Assembly: GCA_029449245.1 (NCBI GenBank)
Contig: JANATF010000009.1
Coordinates: 1,798,001-1,862,000, forward strand
Direction of reading: 5' to 3'
Source of the DNA: Mortierella alpina
Taxonomy: Eukaryota > Mortierellomycota > Mortierellomycetes > Mortierellales > Mortierellaceae
Length of the DNA stretch: 64,000 bases
Under the pieces are notes generated by a model, which worked only from the letters and a program-made list of their open reading frames with translations, was not told where the DNA came from and ran no database searches. The first letter of the stretch is position 1, and every line of letters starts with the position of its first letter. The translations under genes were made by a program, and so were the position numbers. Below, piece by piece: positions 1 to 10,615 of this stretch.

Positions 1-166
1 CAATCGGGAAGCAATAATTGTGGCGCGATAAAGGAAATCTCTTCCCACCCCTCACTTTTGCATAGTCTAGCACGGGAGAATCCTTGTAATAACTCCAAGA
101 GGAAGTTGACACTCTCATGCGGCGATTGTGAGCACTATCGCGACCAAGGATAAACAACGTTTCTCG

Positions 167-174
167 TATAAAAA
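167..174 (+). promoter_or_regulatory. TATA box of small secreted protein gene
   Basis: TATAAAAA lies 186 bp upstream of the ATG at 360, a usual distance for a fungal TATA element plus a 5' leader. No other strong TATA-like element is seen between it and the gene. Confidence 0.45.
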
Positions 175-359
175 GGTTGACATCTGCCCCCATCCTACCT
201 CACGCACCTCACACCTCACCAACTATCTCTTCCTCCACGAACGTAAGCCTTACCGACCACATCATTACACTGCCGAACATGATCTTGACAACGCCCTAAC
301 TAACCAATTGATGTTCTGTTCATTCTGCCTCCGATTTTATAGCAACTACAGGATCTATC

Positions 360-602
360 ATGCGTTTCTTCCTTGTCGCTTCGCTCCTCGCCGTCTTTGT
401 TTCGCAAGTCTCGGCAACATGGTGCGCTTGCTGGGACAATCCCACCAGTGATGAATGCTGCAGCAAGATCATGGGCGGCTCAACCTTTATATCTCCTCGG
501 CTGGGCCGGGGTACTTGCGATGTAGGAGGCAGTAGCTGGAAGGAGACTGAATTCAAGGACTGCTGCTACTACCGTGAAGGACCCGGAGTCGCCTGTACTT
601 AA
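360..602 (+). CDS. Small cysteine-rich secreted protein
   Basis: Single-exon 80-residue protein, stop TAA at 600-602. Residues 1-19 form a clear signal peptide (basic start, hydrophobic core, Ala-Thr cleavage site after VSA). The mature protein of about 61 residues has eight cysteines in the pattern C-x-C, CC, C, CC, C (residues 22, 24, 33, 34, 53, 68, 69, 79), enough for four disulfides, so it is probably a stable extracellular peptide. A TATA box lies 186 bp upstream. I do not recognise the family. Size, secretion and cysteine content are those of effector-like or antimicrobial secreted proteins, but that function is inference only. An overlapping reading frame from 128 lacks these features and was discarded. 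Confidence 0.7.
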   Translation: MRFFLVASLLAVFVSQVSATWCACWDNPTSDECCSKIMGGSTFISPRLGRGTCDVGGSSWKETEFKDCCYYREGPGVACT

Positions 603-1147
603 CGCAACCAAGGTGCTTCGTCCTGCTGCGGCCGCCCTGTTCCTCTAGTCCCACATAAGTTAGCACTTGACGTGTACATACTCTCTTGACCTACCAAGAA
701 TAAAATGGCCCTTGAAGACCCTTGAATCAAGCAACATGCTAAACGTCCACTCCTATTGCAGTTTCCGCTCGCGCGCTACAAGCATTAGACATCATGCTAC
801 CAAGTTGCCGCTCTATTTGCGTTGATCTGCTCTCGATGTCTATCAACCTTTGTAGCCAGCCCTGGACGCGAGGATCCGCAGCTCTATTTGGAGAGCAATT
901 GAAGATTTAGTGGCGGGTGACCCCGTTCCCTTTTTCATTTTTGCACCATCCAGGGCTGATCAGCACGCTGTTCTGAAATATTCTGTTTTCCTCCTGCTTC
1001 ATTCCCTCACTCTTCTCTCTTTCTCTCTTCCTCCATCCTCACCCTTCATCCTACCTTTGCCTTTCACCCTCTGGGAATCCTTCTTGCTTGTCCTGCACTG
1101 CCTTTACGCAGCTCCTTGGCACAAACGACAAAAGCCTCACACGAAAA
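603..1147. other. Intergenic region, no gene seen
   Basis: 3' flank of the secreted-protein gene and 5' flank of mscL. It holds a pyrimidine-rich stretch from about 985 to 1065, typical of a fungal core promoter or leader, and no convincing reading frame. The overlapping frames around 910-1330 are low-complexity artefacts of the CAC/CCA repeat. Confidence 0.5.
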
Positions 1148-2264
1148 ATGTCCTCTCCACCACCACCACCACCACCACCACGTCAGAGCTCTATCGGCAG
1201 CAACGATGGTGGAACCCGCCGCGAGAGAATCATATACCAGATCCAAAACGCCGAGGATACGGCTCTCATGTCGCTCCTTCATGGACGAGAGGTCGTCACG
1301 CGGAAAGCAACGTCGCTGTGGACTCATTTTAAAGTACGGCTCCTTTGGTTCTCTAAACCGCGATTCCATCCGAGTGGGCAATCACCCTTGGCAGAGCTGG
1401 GAGCTGGGGGGTCCTCATTGTTTACCTTGTCTACTCACAGCAGCATTTCTTTTGATAGGACTTTATTGACAATGGAAATGTCCTTGGACTAGCTGTAAGT
1501 TTGGGTTCAACAAGGGACACTTTGATCTGGGAACCTCATGATCCTCCAAGCAGAAAAGGTACTAAAATTAGTATCAATAATATGTCATACGTATAGGTCG
1601 GTCTTATTCTCGGCGCCTCATTCACGTCGCTGGTCAAGTCACTGGTCGACGACATTATCTCACCACCGTTGGGCATCGCTCTTGGACAAGCAAGTCTCGA
1701 TGACTTGTTTGTGATCATCAAGGATGGGAAAAACGCAACAGAACACTACATGACTCTGGAGCAAGGTAAATACTAAGTTGCGATAACCAAGGAGAAGGAC
1801 ATACAACCTGCATTGTTAAAACTGAACCTGGCTTTGTCTATACGATATCTGAACTGGCTAGCGCATGACGATGGAGCAGTGTGCATCGCTTACGGTCGGT
1901 TTATACAGATGACCTTCAACTTTGTATTTGTAGCTGTTGTTCTCTTTCTTATGATCAGGGGTAAGGCAAGCGTGAGCTTCAATACGTCTTTTCGCTATCC
2001 ATGACGGGAACCAGTTCTGATATCTAATCACGTCTACTTTTGCTACGTCCCCGGGTGTGCGTTTTTGCGGTGCAACCAGTCTTTCAGGCATTTCAACAGG
2101 AGGAAATCATCAAGAGCAAGGTCAAATGCCGCTACTGCAGGCAAAAAGTCAACAAGAACGCGAGCCGTTGCAACTTTTGTACTTCGTGGCTGGACACGAA
2201 CGAGCCAAATCACGAAGCGAGCCCTGTTCCCTTGACGGGCACAGATGGATACATGAGCGACTGA
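1148..2264 (+). CDS. mscL: Large-conductance mechanosensitive channel MscL with C-terminal zinc ribbon
   Basis: Five exons: 1148-1333, 1459-1494, 1597-1765, 1862-1960, 2080-2264. All junctions are GT..AG and the phases agree, giving 224 residues. The N-terminus has a run of eight prolines. The MscL core follows: the FIDNGNVLGLAVG segment that begins TM1, then a helix ending in VDDIISPPLG, a periplasmic-type loop, and TM2 starting at YGRFIQMTF. In bacteria MscL is a homopentameric pore opened by membrane tension that releases solutes on hypo-osmotic shock; an osmotic-release role here is inferred. After TM2 come two CxxC pairs (CRYC and CNFC), a zinc-ribbon tail known from one bacterial MscL subgroup. 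The introns (96-125 bp) show it is a resident nuclear gene rather than contamination. The extended N-terminus is unlike bacterial MscL. Confidence 0.88.
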
Positions 2265-2756
2265 GGGGCAGCTGTATGTGTAATACACTCGGACGTTCAT
2301 TTGCTGTATGCCGTAGAGATGTAGGCTGAGCGAGTGGAGTGGAAGAGCAAGTGAACTACACCTCTGAAGTATTCAGCTACTCGCTCATGTCGTGTTATAT
2401 AGAAGCCAGAGGATATGGAGGGTCCTTAGTCTCAATGAAGCGGCATTGGACCGTCCGCAACCATTTGCAGAATAACGTGCGTCAGTAAGCGAGTTTAATA
2501 GGCTGTGGGCTGTCGTCTTTCTCCTTTCTGCATCACTCCATCACATTCGTTCCCTCTGCATCCGCATTCCACCCCATGTGCATGTACCTGCGACAACAGG
2601 AATCTCGGTATGGGCAACCACACCTCCTCACCATGGAAGCCATGAGAAGGCAGTTGTGTCTCCACAGAGCCAAAGGCGACTCTCAGACTTGTACACCCCT
2701 TTAACATTCATTCAACAATTGTTGGCGCCAAGCCCTTTTCTTCATTAACTTAGTTG
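2265..2756. other. Intergenic region between mscL and RBR ligase gene
   Basis: 492 bp without a supportable gene. It contains the mscL 3' end and the promoter of the following gene. No TATA box or repeat stands out. Confidence 0.5.
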
Positions 2757-4403
2757 ATGGCCTTGCAAGAGCTTGACGGATATGAGGACGACTATGTGTT
2801 CCTCTCTGACATCGAGAACGAGGACTATGCACCGCGGATAGAGTCCACCAAAGCTACATCCATCCACTCTATAACTTCAACTTCACAGGGGCAACATCAC
2901 CAGCACCCTGGGACCGCGCAGGATGCGGACGATGATGAAGTATCCGACTTGGATGATATAGAGGAGATTGAATATGGATACGACAACGACACGCTTCTGA
3001 TCATGCCGGCCATGTTGCGCGACTATAGCCATCACGCAACCAACTACCATCCTGAGCTGTGGCGCGCTCCCAACCCCGACGGGCAGTCCTCCTTGGCGCG
3101 GTGCCGACAAGAAGGTAATTGACACAGCATGCCTCGGGTCATGAATTTGGAAAGGTCATTTGGATAGGTCATGGGGTTCATGCTGACAGAACAAGTTGTG
3201 CGTCGTGTGCGAAGATCGCATTATGGATAGAGCAGAACTGCTCAAGAACACTGTGCCGCCAACGACATGCGGCATATGCTTCGAGACCTTCACAATTTTT
3301 GATCTGGATCCACAGCCTCCGCAGGAGACAACGAGGCATGATGAAATCTCCCCCAGGGTTCAATTCGCGCGATCGTTCACTGCGCGACTGGCACGATCAT
3401 TCGCCCTCAGCTCCAACTCCAATGGCAGCGAGAACGTCCATGCTGGATCGACATCCGGTGGAGCCTCAACGTCCACGTCGTCAACCTCCGCAGTACCCCT
3501 TGCGTCGCCTCCCATCCATCCCTCAAGATCTGCAATTGCGACCATGCATACAGCAACACCATCTGTCTCCTCCAGAGATATCGGCATTGTTATGCCTTGC
3601 GACCATGGCCTTTGCCTCTCTTGTCTCCAATCTTTCTTGACCAATGCCGCAACGCAGACTCAGGCTCGATTCCCGACACTCTGTCCACAACCAGGTTGTC
3701 GAACCCCGATCCCAACAGAGTCTGCAGAGTTGGTCTTAGATCCAGATACGCTCGAGATTTGGTACCGCAAGCTGGCGGAGATCTATGTCGCCAACAAGGT
3801 CTGTTGCCCAAGACCCGAGTGTCGATCGATCATTGACTTGGACGACCGGGATGGCACCGCAGTGACGTGTCCGGAATGCAAGAGTTCCTTTTGTGCTGCG
3901 TGCGCAGTTCCCTTTCATCGAGGTACAGTAGAAAAAATGATCTTCAATCATGGCTGTGCGTGAGGGCCTATTACTATTGCTTTTCCGCTTTCGCGAGAGA
4001 GAAAGAGAGAAAAAGAGAGAGAGAGCTCTATTTTTAACAATTACCTTTTGGGCGCCTTTTTGGATTCTTTTCATTCCTTTCTTATTTTTTTTTTTTTTTT
4101 TTTTTTTGGTTTGGTGCACCAGGACTGTCCTGTGAACAATACCAGACTCAATCCCAAGGTGGCGAGTCAGAAGAGGACCGTGCGATGCTTCAGTTGGTGC
4201 GCGATCGGCACTGGCGCCATTGCCCGTCGTGCCGATTTGTCATTGAGAAGCAACAGGGTTGCAACCACATGGTATGTCACTGCGGTCAAAGCTTTTGCTA
4301 CAAGTGCGGTCAGCCCTGGAGCGAGATGGACGCGCGGTGCTCACAGGACTGTGAGAGCAGAGGTGTTCACGAAGACTTTGGTCTTGACTGTAACATCATG
4401 TAG
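2757..4403 (+). CDS. RBR-type (RING1-IBR-RING2) E3 ubiquitin ligase
   Basis: Exons about 2757-3114, 3196-3922 and 4123-4403. The first part is acidic and disordered. RING1 starts at CGICFE, with a long Ser/Thr-rich insert before the CDHGLCLSC half. The IBR is CCPRPEC..CPECKSSFCAAC. RING2 is CPSC..GCNHMVCHCGQSFCYKC; the Cys of NHMVC is the residue that in the HHARI family accepts ubiquitin as a thioester, so the ligase looks catalytically competent. The link HRG-LSCEQYQ spans intron 2, which carries GA-rich and poly-T tracts. Oddity: the acidic reading frame from ATG 2757 and the frame that enters exon 2 through the donor at 3115 differ by one base, so a frameshift or missed junction lies between 3001 and 3114. 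The substrate is unknown. Confidence 0.75.
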
Positions 4404-4676
4404 AAATAAAAAGACGGTTATCTCCACGCGGAAACAGCCTGCGAAGGAAAAAAGAAAAAAGAAAAAGAAAAAAAAAAGGCGTCTTCTACGTGCGTTATCG
4501 AATGATGTAACTAGCTGAACGCCGATTAGGTTACTTTCTGCACACATTCACAGTAGTAGATCTTGATCATGAACGACTTCATGAACATCATGGTGGTAAC
4601 TTGTATTAACGTGATTTAAATAGTGTTATAGTACAAAATTGACTTTTGGTCGATAAATAATGAAAAGTCGGGTCTC

Positions 4677-6437
4677 TTAGTCGCTGATGCTTCTGCTGTT
4701 GCTGTGGGTCATGACGTTTGAGGGTTGGGCCAGTGGTGAAGACCCGCGAGTATTGGATCTAGGCCGTGTGCTCGTCATAGCCGGGCTTTCAGTTGCGGCT
4801 GTGGATGCTGTAGTAGTGGTGGTTATTGATGCGGTTGTCCTAACTCCTTCGGAGGAGATTCTAGTGGGCTCTATTACAGATATGGGCGGCCCAGATGCAG
4901 GGTCAACTATCGTTCTTGTTGTTGCTGAGGGTTGTTGTTGTTGAGCACCGGCCTCGGATCCGTGAATAATACCGGGCTGCGGGTGATCATCCTCCGAAGC
5001 GGTCACTGTAATCTCGATCTCCGCCATGTCCACCATGGTTAAGGATCCATTGGTACTGTGGTCGCTATTCTTATTGTCGCCTTTGAGAGCGGCATCGTTG
5101 CTATTGCTACTTTGGACATCGACGGCGCTGGAGTTGGAGTTGGAGTTGAGCACGGAGGGTCGGCGGAAGAGTGCTCCGTTCTTGATTCTCTCTGCGAAAT
5201 CGCCAATCATACTGGCTGCCGATGCGGAGCGCGACCTGGTCCCTGTCGTCGCGGTTCCAGTTGATGCTGGCGCAGGAACAACACTCGAGGATGAGTTTCG
5301 TTTGGGGTTCGTAGGTCGCAGATAGAAGTCGTCCTGCTGCTGTTGCTGCTGCTGCTGCCCCTGTTCCTGCTGCTCCCTCAGTACCTCCTCATGGTCCCGT
5401 AGCTCCTTCTGCTCCTCCTCCTGCTGCTGCTGCGAGAGCGCAAATGCCCTCTTCACACGCTGAGCGAACGCATCAAAGTTGACGTGCTGGGCTTGGCGGT
5501 AGGCTGCAAAGGTTGGGTAGGTCTGTGAATTGGTCGAGTCGGTCGTGTTTCCTCGAGGCCGAGTCTGGAAGCTGACGTTGTTCTGGGGTCGTGAGGGGGA
5601 CTCTGGTGGCTCTTCAGCATCGGCGAAGCGTGCGCCTTTGGTAACAGCTGCAGGAGAGGAGTTAACAGCTGCCCCTGCGGCTGTGGATGGGTGGAGACGA
5701 ATAGCGGGAGAAGAGGGAAGGGCGTCGGAACGAGTAGGAGTGTGTAAAACGACGGGAACGGGGATGGGGGCATGGGTATAGACGGGCAGGCTGGACTCGA
5801 CTCTTGGCGAAGGCACGAGGAATCTCACGGCGAGCTATGCATGAGCCAACGGGCAAAGGGGAGGAAGGTCGACAATGTCCGTCATCGTACAGCAAAAGGA
5901 CAGGAGTGTGTATCCGTGTGAGTGGACTCATCGAGAGGGAGTGCAGAGCAAACACGGACCATTCACGCAGAATCAGAAGCAAGGACAAGAACATGAACGA
6001 GGTCTGTGCTGCTTACAGAAAAGACGAGCCAGAGTGCGAAGAAGACGCCTAGCACAGCGCCAAGAGTCCTGGAGGAGATGCCTCTGTGCCTGCCGTAGAC
6101 GACGGGCAGGGTGATGCAGAGGATGGCGGCCATCACAAAGAGACAGCGCTGTGCGGTCTTGTGCCATGGAGGATACACATGCTTGAACATTGCATCCACA
6201 GGCTTGATACGACCAGCGGCTACGGCGAGGGTGCGGGGACAGGGCAGGGGGGCAGGTTGCGGGTGGTTGGGCGGGCGGTTGTGAGAGGGAAATCAGATTG
6301 GGCGAAGGAGAGGAAAAAAGGAGCGGCAGAGGCTGCAGAGAACGTTTATCGCTCTGCATATGAGAGACTGCACTCAAGAATGCTCCGACGGAGAGGAGCA
6401 GCAGGCTGAAGAACACACGCTGGCGAAGGATTTCCAT
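4677..6437 (-). CDS. Membrane protein with long Q/S/T-rich cytoplasmic tail
   Basis: Minus-strand exons 6437-6419 (uncertain), 6219-6017 and 5834-4677; the last two junctions fit GT..AG and keep phase, for about 459 residues. Exon 2 has a hydrophobic segment (CLFVMAAILCITLPVVYG) and a second one crosses into exon 3 (LGAVLGVFFALWLVFS-LAVRFLV). The remaining ~370 residues are hydrophilic, with a basic helical patch (FDAFAQRVKRAFALS), glutamine runs from CAG/CTG-type repeats, and many Ser/Thr/Pro. If the first intron instead starts later, a third hydrophobic segment at 6417-6366 would be included. I do not recognise the family. It is divergent from the RPC40 gene across a 145-bp shared promoter and convergent with the RBR gene. 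Confidence 0.55.
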
Positions 6438-6582
6438 GACGTCATTGTTTGCTTGGATTGCTTGGACCGGTTTTTTTTTTTTTGTGTGTGTGTTGTTGGC
6501 CCACTTTGCTGCACGTCCTTCCAACTGCCTTGCTCTTCTGCATCCCCCCTTGTCCCAGTCAGCTCCATTACACATCGCAGCC

Positions 6583-7976
6583 ATGGTCGCAGAAAAGAAA
6601 AACTTCAAGCACAACGACGTCGACACGCTGCGCTCAAGGGTCATCGTCGAGCGGGACCGTGTCACCAGCGTAAGGACCACCACACGCAAAGCACTTCGCT
6701 GACAGGACAAGCGAGCACCACCTATGGATCGAAAGATACTAACTTTTGCTGATGGACTCTGACTCCACACGCCTCGCTCTAGACTGCGTCGACGGATTTT
6801 CCTCACAACTACCCCGGAATCGATCTGGCATGGGACTTTGAAAAGTTCAAGGAGGTAGGACGCCAGCTCTGATCAGCACAGAGTGTTTAGAATCAACGGT
6901 AGCAGCTGCAGATCGATGATGGATATGGTTTGCCAACAGTGCTCTGACAAAATCGGCATCTCTATTATCGTCTCAATTTCCAATAACAGAACTTCAAGAT
7001 CAAAATCAACCGCCTCTCAAAGACAGAAATGGAGTTTGACATGATGGGAGTGGACGCCGCGATCGCCAACGCCTTCAGGAGAATTTTGATTGCCGAGGTT
7101 CCCACTATGGCCATCTCGAACGTCTTTGTGATGAACAACACATCGATTGTCGTGGACGAGGTCCTCGCCCATCGTCTTGGTCTGATCCCCATTCTTGCCG
7201 ACCCTACCAAATTCGACTTTAAGGCCAAGGATGAGACCCCAACGGACTTGAACACCATTGTGTTCCGACTCCACGCAGTATGCAAACACAACCCCAAGGC
7301 TTCATCAACAGAGACCGACCCCCTCAAGAAGTATATCCAGTCTAGTGTCTACTCTGGAGATCTTGTTTGGGACCCCAAGGGAGATCAGGCTGAGCGATTC
7401 AAGGATTGCCCTATCAAGCCCGTCTTCGATGATATCGTGATCACAAAGCTTCGTCCAGGACAGGAGGTTGAAGTTGAGGTACACTGCGAGAAGGGATTGG
7501 GACAGGATCACGCCAAGTGGTCACCGGTCGCAACGGCCGCATACCGTCTTATGCCCGAGATCCTGATCAATGGTGAAATTACAGGCGAGGATGCAGTCAA
7601 GTTCCAGTCATGCTTCCCCGAAGGTGTCGTTGACGTTGTCGTGGAGAATGGTGTCAAGAAGGCAGTGGTTGTCAACCCAAGGAAGGACACTGTTTCACGA
7701 GAAGTCCTCCGCCACGCAGAGTTTGAGAACAAGGTCAAGCTGACCCGTGTTCGCGATCATTTCATTTGTAAGTTCTTTTCCGGCGTAGGGTTAAAAAAAT
7801 CCTGGCTCTCTGCATGCTTCAAAATATCTGACCCTGCATGTTTTGTTCATATAGTCACAATCGAGTCGGTTGGATCAATTGAGCCTCAGGATTTGTTGGT
7901 TCAGGCTGTTCAGGTTCTCATGGACAAATGCGCACAGGTCAAGCGTGCTCTCCAGGCTACCTTGCAGTCTGATTAG
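6583..7976 (+). CDS. RPC40: DNA-directed RNA polymerases I and III subunit AC40 (RPAC1)
   Basis: Exons 6583-6669, 6783-6854, 6990-7767 and 7855-7976; phases agree and give 352 residues, the usual length for the family. The alpha-like motif VDAAIANAFRRILIAEVPTMA is the hallmark of the Rpb3/AC40 branch; the insert domain and the second dimerisation stretch (SVGSIEPQDLLVQAVQVL) follow. The protein pairs with AC19 to nucleate assembly of Pol I and Pol III in the nucleus. AC40 is chosen over Rpb3 because of the N-terminal PHNYPGIDLAWDFEKFK-type extension and the total length. The start ATG has a good context (agccATGG). Shares a short divergent promoter with the membrane-protein gene. Confidence 0.9.
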
Positions 7977-10478
7977 ATATTTTTTTTAAACTGTATTTTT
8001 GCCATTTTTCTCATATCCCCAGTTCTCAACTCATCTTAACCTCGCTTTGTCCGGTTTGTTTGCATGCATCATTTAATACACCTTCTTGAGGCAAGAGACG
8101 TTCATTCGCGGGTGACATTATTTCGACGCGTCCCCTATCTAGACGCCTTGCTTGTGCACACCTCCGCAATCGGTGCTGAAGGCTGGACCGGAGGCAATCG
8201 TAGAATGCACGGAAAAAGGTCGGGGAGATACACGACAGTGTGAGCCTTCGTGTCACCGCGTGATAACCGTGAGAATCCTTCTGGGCTATGACATTATTAT
8301 TTTGAGTGTCAAAGTCCTTTGAAGCATACACCATAATTCGCCACAGGGACGGAGGGTGAACATTGTTGTAGAACTCTGAGCATTCCGGATTTGCTGCACG
8401 CCGTGGCGCGTTGGCAGATAGCAAAGAAAACAGAACCTTATGCGCGATCACCGGCAGATGGAGAGTACGAATATACAACTTTGTTCAAAGAGCACGCCTA
8501 GATCCTTAGTTTCCTTGGTTGGCATCTCCATACCTGCACGAATGTATGCTCGACGTTGTCTCGAAACTTGACGGTTTCTTCTGAATGGAAGTGTGAAGAG
8601 GTTCAAGAAGAATAATTCACGCTCAGAGAAGTATAAAAAAAAGAGGAAGGAGGGGATCGGAGTTCGCCATGGTCTCCTCGTCTGGCTCTCTCGAACGAAC
8701 CTTTAGGCCACGTTTTTTTCGCCCCCTCTTGAGCCTTGCACTCGCGAGGCCTCTCAGGGAATCAGCCATCCGCATGTCTTTGTATCGCCGCATTATGATT
8801 CGCTCACAGCGCTCGTGGCACCGCGCGTGGTCTCTGCGAATCATAATGTGAGACCACTTTTTTTGTGGACTTTGACATGCCCACCTGCATGTTGCTGACA
8901 CTCCATGCCCACCCCCTTTCCTCCCCTACTCCACGATCAGCACTCGCTCGTGTTCACTCGCTCACCCACCCCCACCAAGTTTGGAGTATATTGCACACTC
9001 TTCCCCTCACAAATCCTGCCTTCCTAGACCACAAACCCTTTTGGATTACCCTTTTGGATTATGAAATATCTGGAGCTCTCCGTCCGATCGGCACCTTTCC
9101 TCTCTTTAGTCTAACACCTAGCAAAAGAGTTTGCTTTATCAACCACACCATACTTTTCCTTGTACCCCCCGACCATAAAAACGGCTCCCAGCCCCGCCCA
9201 CTGGCTGCACTCATGTGTATCAACTGGACTCTGATAGGTAAAGAACATTTCCGGCCTCTAATAGACACGGTCCGATTCCCATGCTAGTCCGTGGTTTCGT
9301 TTTAGCGGCCTTCCCGTGGTTCTGCGCATGCGGCGCCCTTTTGATTGCACACCTGTCCCTTCTTGCTTCGTTTAAATTGCCCACTAGTTCCTGGATCGTG
9401 TTAGTGTGTGTGCGTGCGTTAATTGCAATTCTTCACATTGCACTGCCGTGAAAATGCGCGACATGCATTAGACCCTTTTTCCACAAACAAAAACCCACTG
9501 TCAGCAGCAGTTTCCGATCGACAACACTTGTGCGCATCTCCGGTGAGGAATGCAGAACAAAGATATGATGGGGAAAGTACCTGCCAAAAGTTTTGATTGT
9601 TCAATGTCCTTTTGGGCCTCGTTCTTCTTGCTCCTTCCGACAGCCGCCATGCTGCCTTCGACGAGGTCATCTTGTGTGACAGACGAGGCGTTCGCCCCCT
9701 CATTTCTTGATTTCCTTCTTGGGTTGCCCGCCTAAAGGCAAGGGTTCATGGTAGTGCATGGTATCTCGTGCGATGTACTGCCGATTGTGTCCACGGTCCC
9801 TTCTAGCATCGCCTTCAGTCATCATGCCCATGTGCTTCCGCAGGTAGTCTTTAATCTACACCTTTCACTCCTCAATTGCTTGCTTAGAAAGAGGGCTCTC
9901 ACGCTTATGAAAATTTTTGCAGTCATCGACCCTTCTTTGGCCCCTTCCCATGAGCACCCAAACATCAATACGCCCCCACCCACGTCAACATCAGGTCCTC
10001 TTCCCTATGAGAAACTTCATTAATGAGCGTGTGCGCAATGGTCATTGGACTTATTAGTTTTCAATCATGCCTAAATACTCGCCGAGGGGCTCATCTATTA
10101 TACCGCGAAAAACGGTACTGGACAATGCTCACTCACGCCGTTACTTCCGTCCACTTTTGAGGGAGTGATTGCTATGGATGACTGGATGATAGGCCTCCAG
10201 TCTATCACACGCTTTTGCGCCGCAAACACCCATGCTCGGCCTTTTGATTGGCGAAACTTTCTTTGCCCTAGCCGCGTCTACCACTCCTTTGTTGTTGCCA
10301 ATAGTACTCTACAAAACAATGCGTTGGTGCACAACAGACTATCCTCCATTTTCGGCGTCTTTGTTCAGTTCACTCTTAATACTCGTGGCCTCGCTTCTGC
10401 GCGCCTTGCCCTCTCGTTTCGCGTAAATTCATTAAGTAACGGGTAATTTCAATACAGAATACCTCTTACCCCTTTACG
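7977..10478. other. 2.5-kb intergenic region without a supportable gene
   Basis: No reading frame with a sensible start, composition or domain is visible on either strand. Local features: an A/T-rich RPC40 3' end; a nested inverted repeat at 8791-8857 followed by a T run; a C/T-rich stretch at about 8900-9010; two tandem copies of a CCCTTTTGGATTA motif at about 9035-9061; and the RNase promoter at the right end. Non-coding RNA is possible but not shown. Confidence 0.5.
8791..8857. repeat. Two interleaved inverted repeats followed by a T run
   Basis: CATTATGATTCGC (8791-8803) is exactly repeated in inverse at 8836-8848. GTGGTCTC (8827-8834) pairs with GAGACCAC (8850-8857), which runs into seven or more T residues. 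Only one of the two stems can form at a time, since the second arm of the first lies in the loop of the second. No known RNA family is recognised. Confidence 0.5.
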
Positions 10479-10486
10479 TATAAATA
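10479..10486 (+). promoter_or_regulatory. TATA box of RNase T2 gene
   Basis: TATAAATA lies 137 bp upstream of the ATG at 10616, followed by a pyrimidine-rich stretch (about 10510-10565), the usual set-up of a strongly expressed fungal gene. Confidence 0.55.
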
Positions 10487-10615
10487 CTTAGAGCAATCGG
10501 TCGATTTTCTGTCATCCTCATCTTCATCCTTCCCTTCCGCCTCTCCCGCCCTTGCAATCTTCTTGGACGAACCTGTCGACTCTCACAGTTTTTTGAATCA
10601 CCCAGTACATTCACC

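Noticed and set aside
910-1492. Three overlapping frames with proline, histidine or threonine runs
   Set aside because: The runs are the CAC/CCA repeat read in three frames. Only the frame from 1148 joins the MscL exons.
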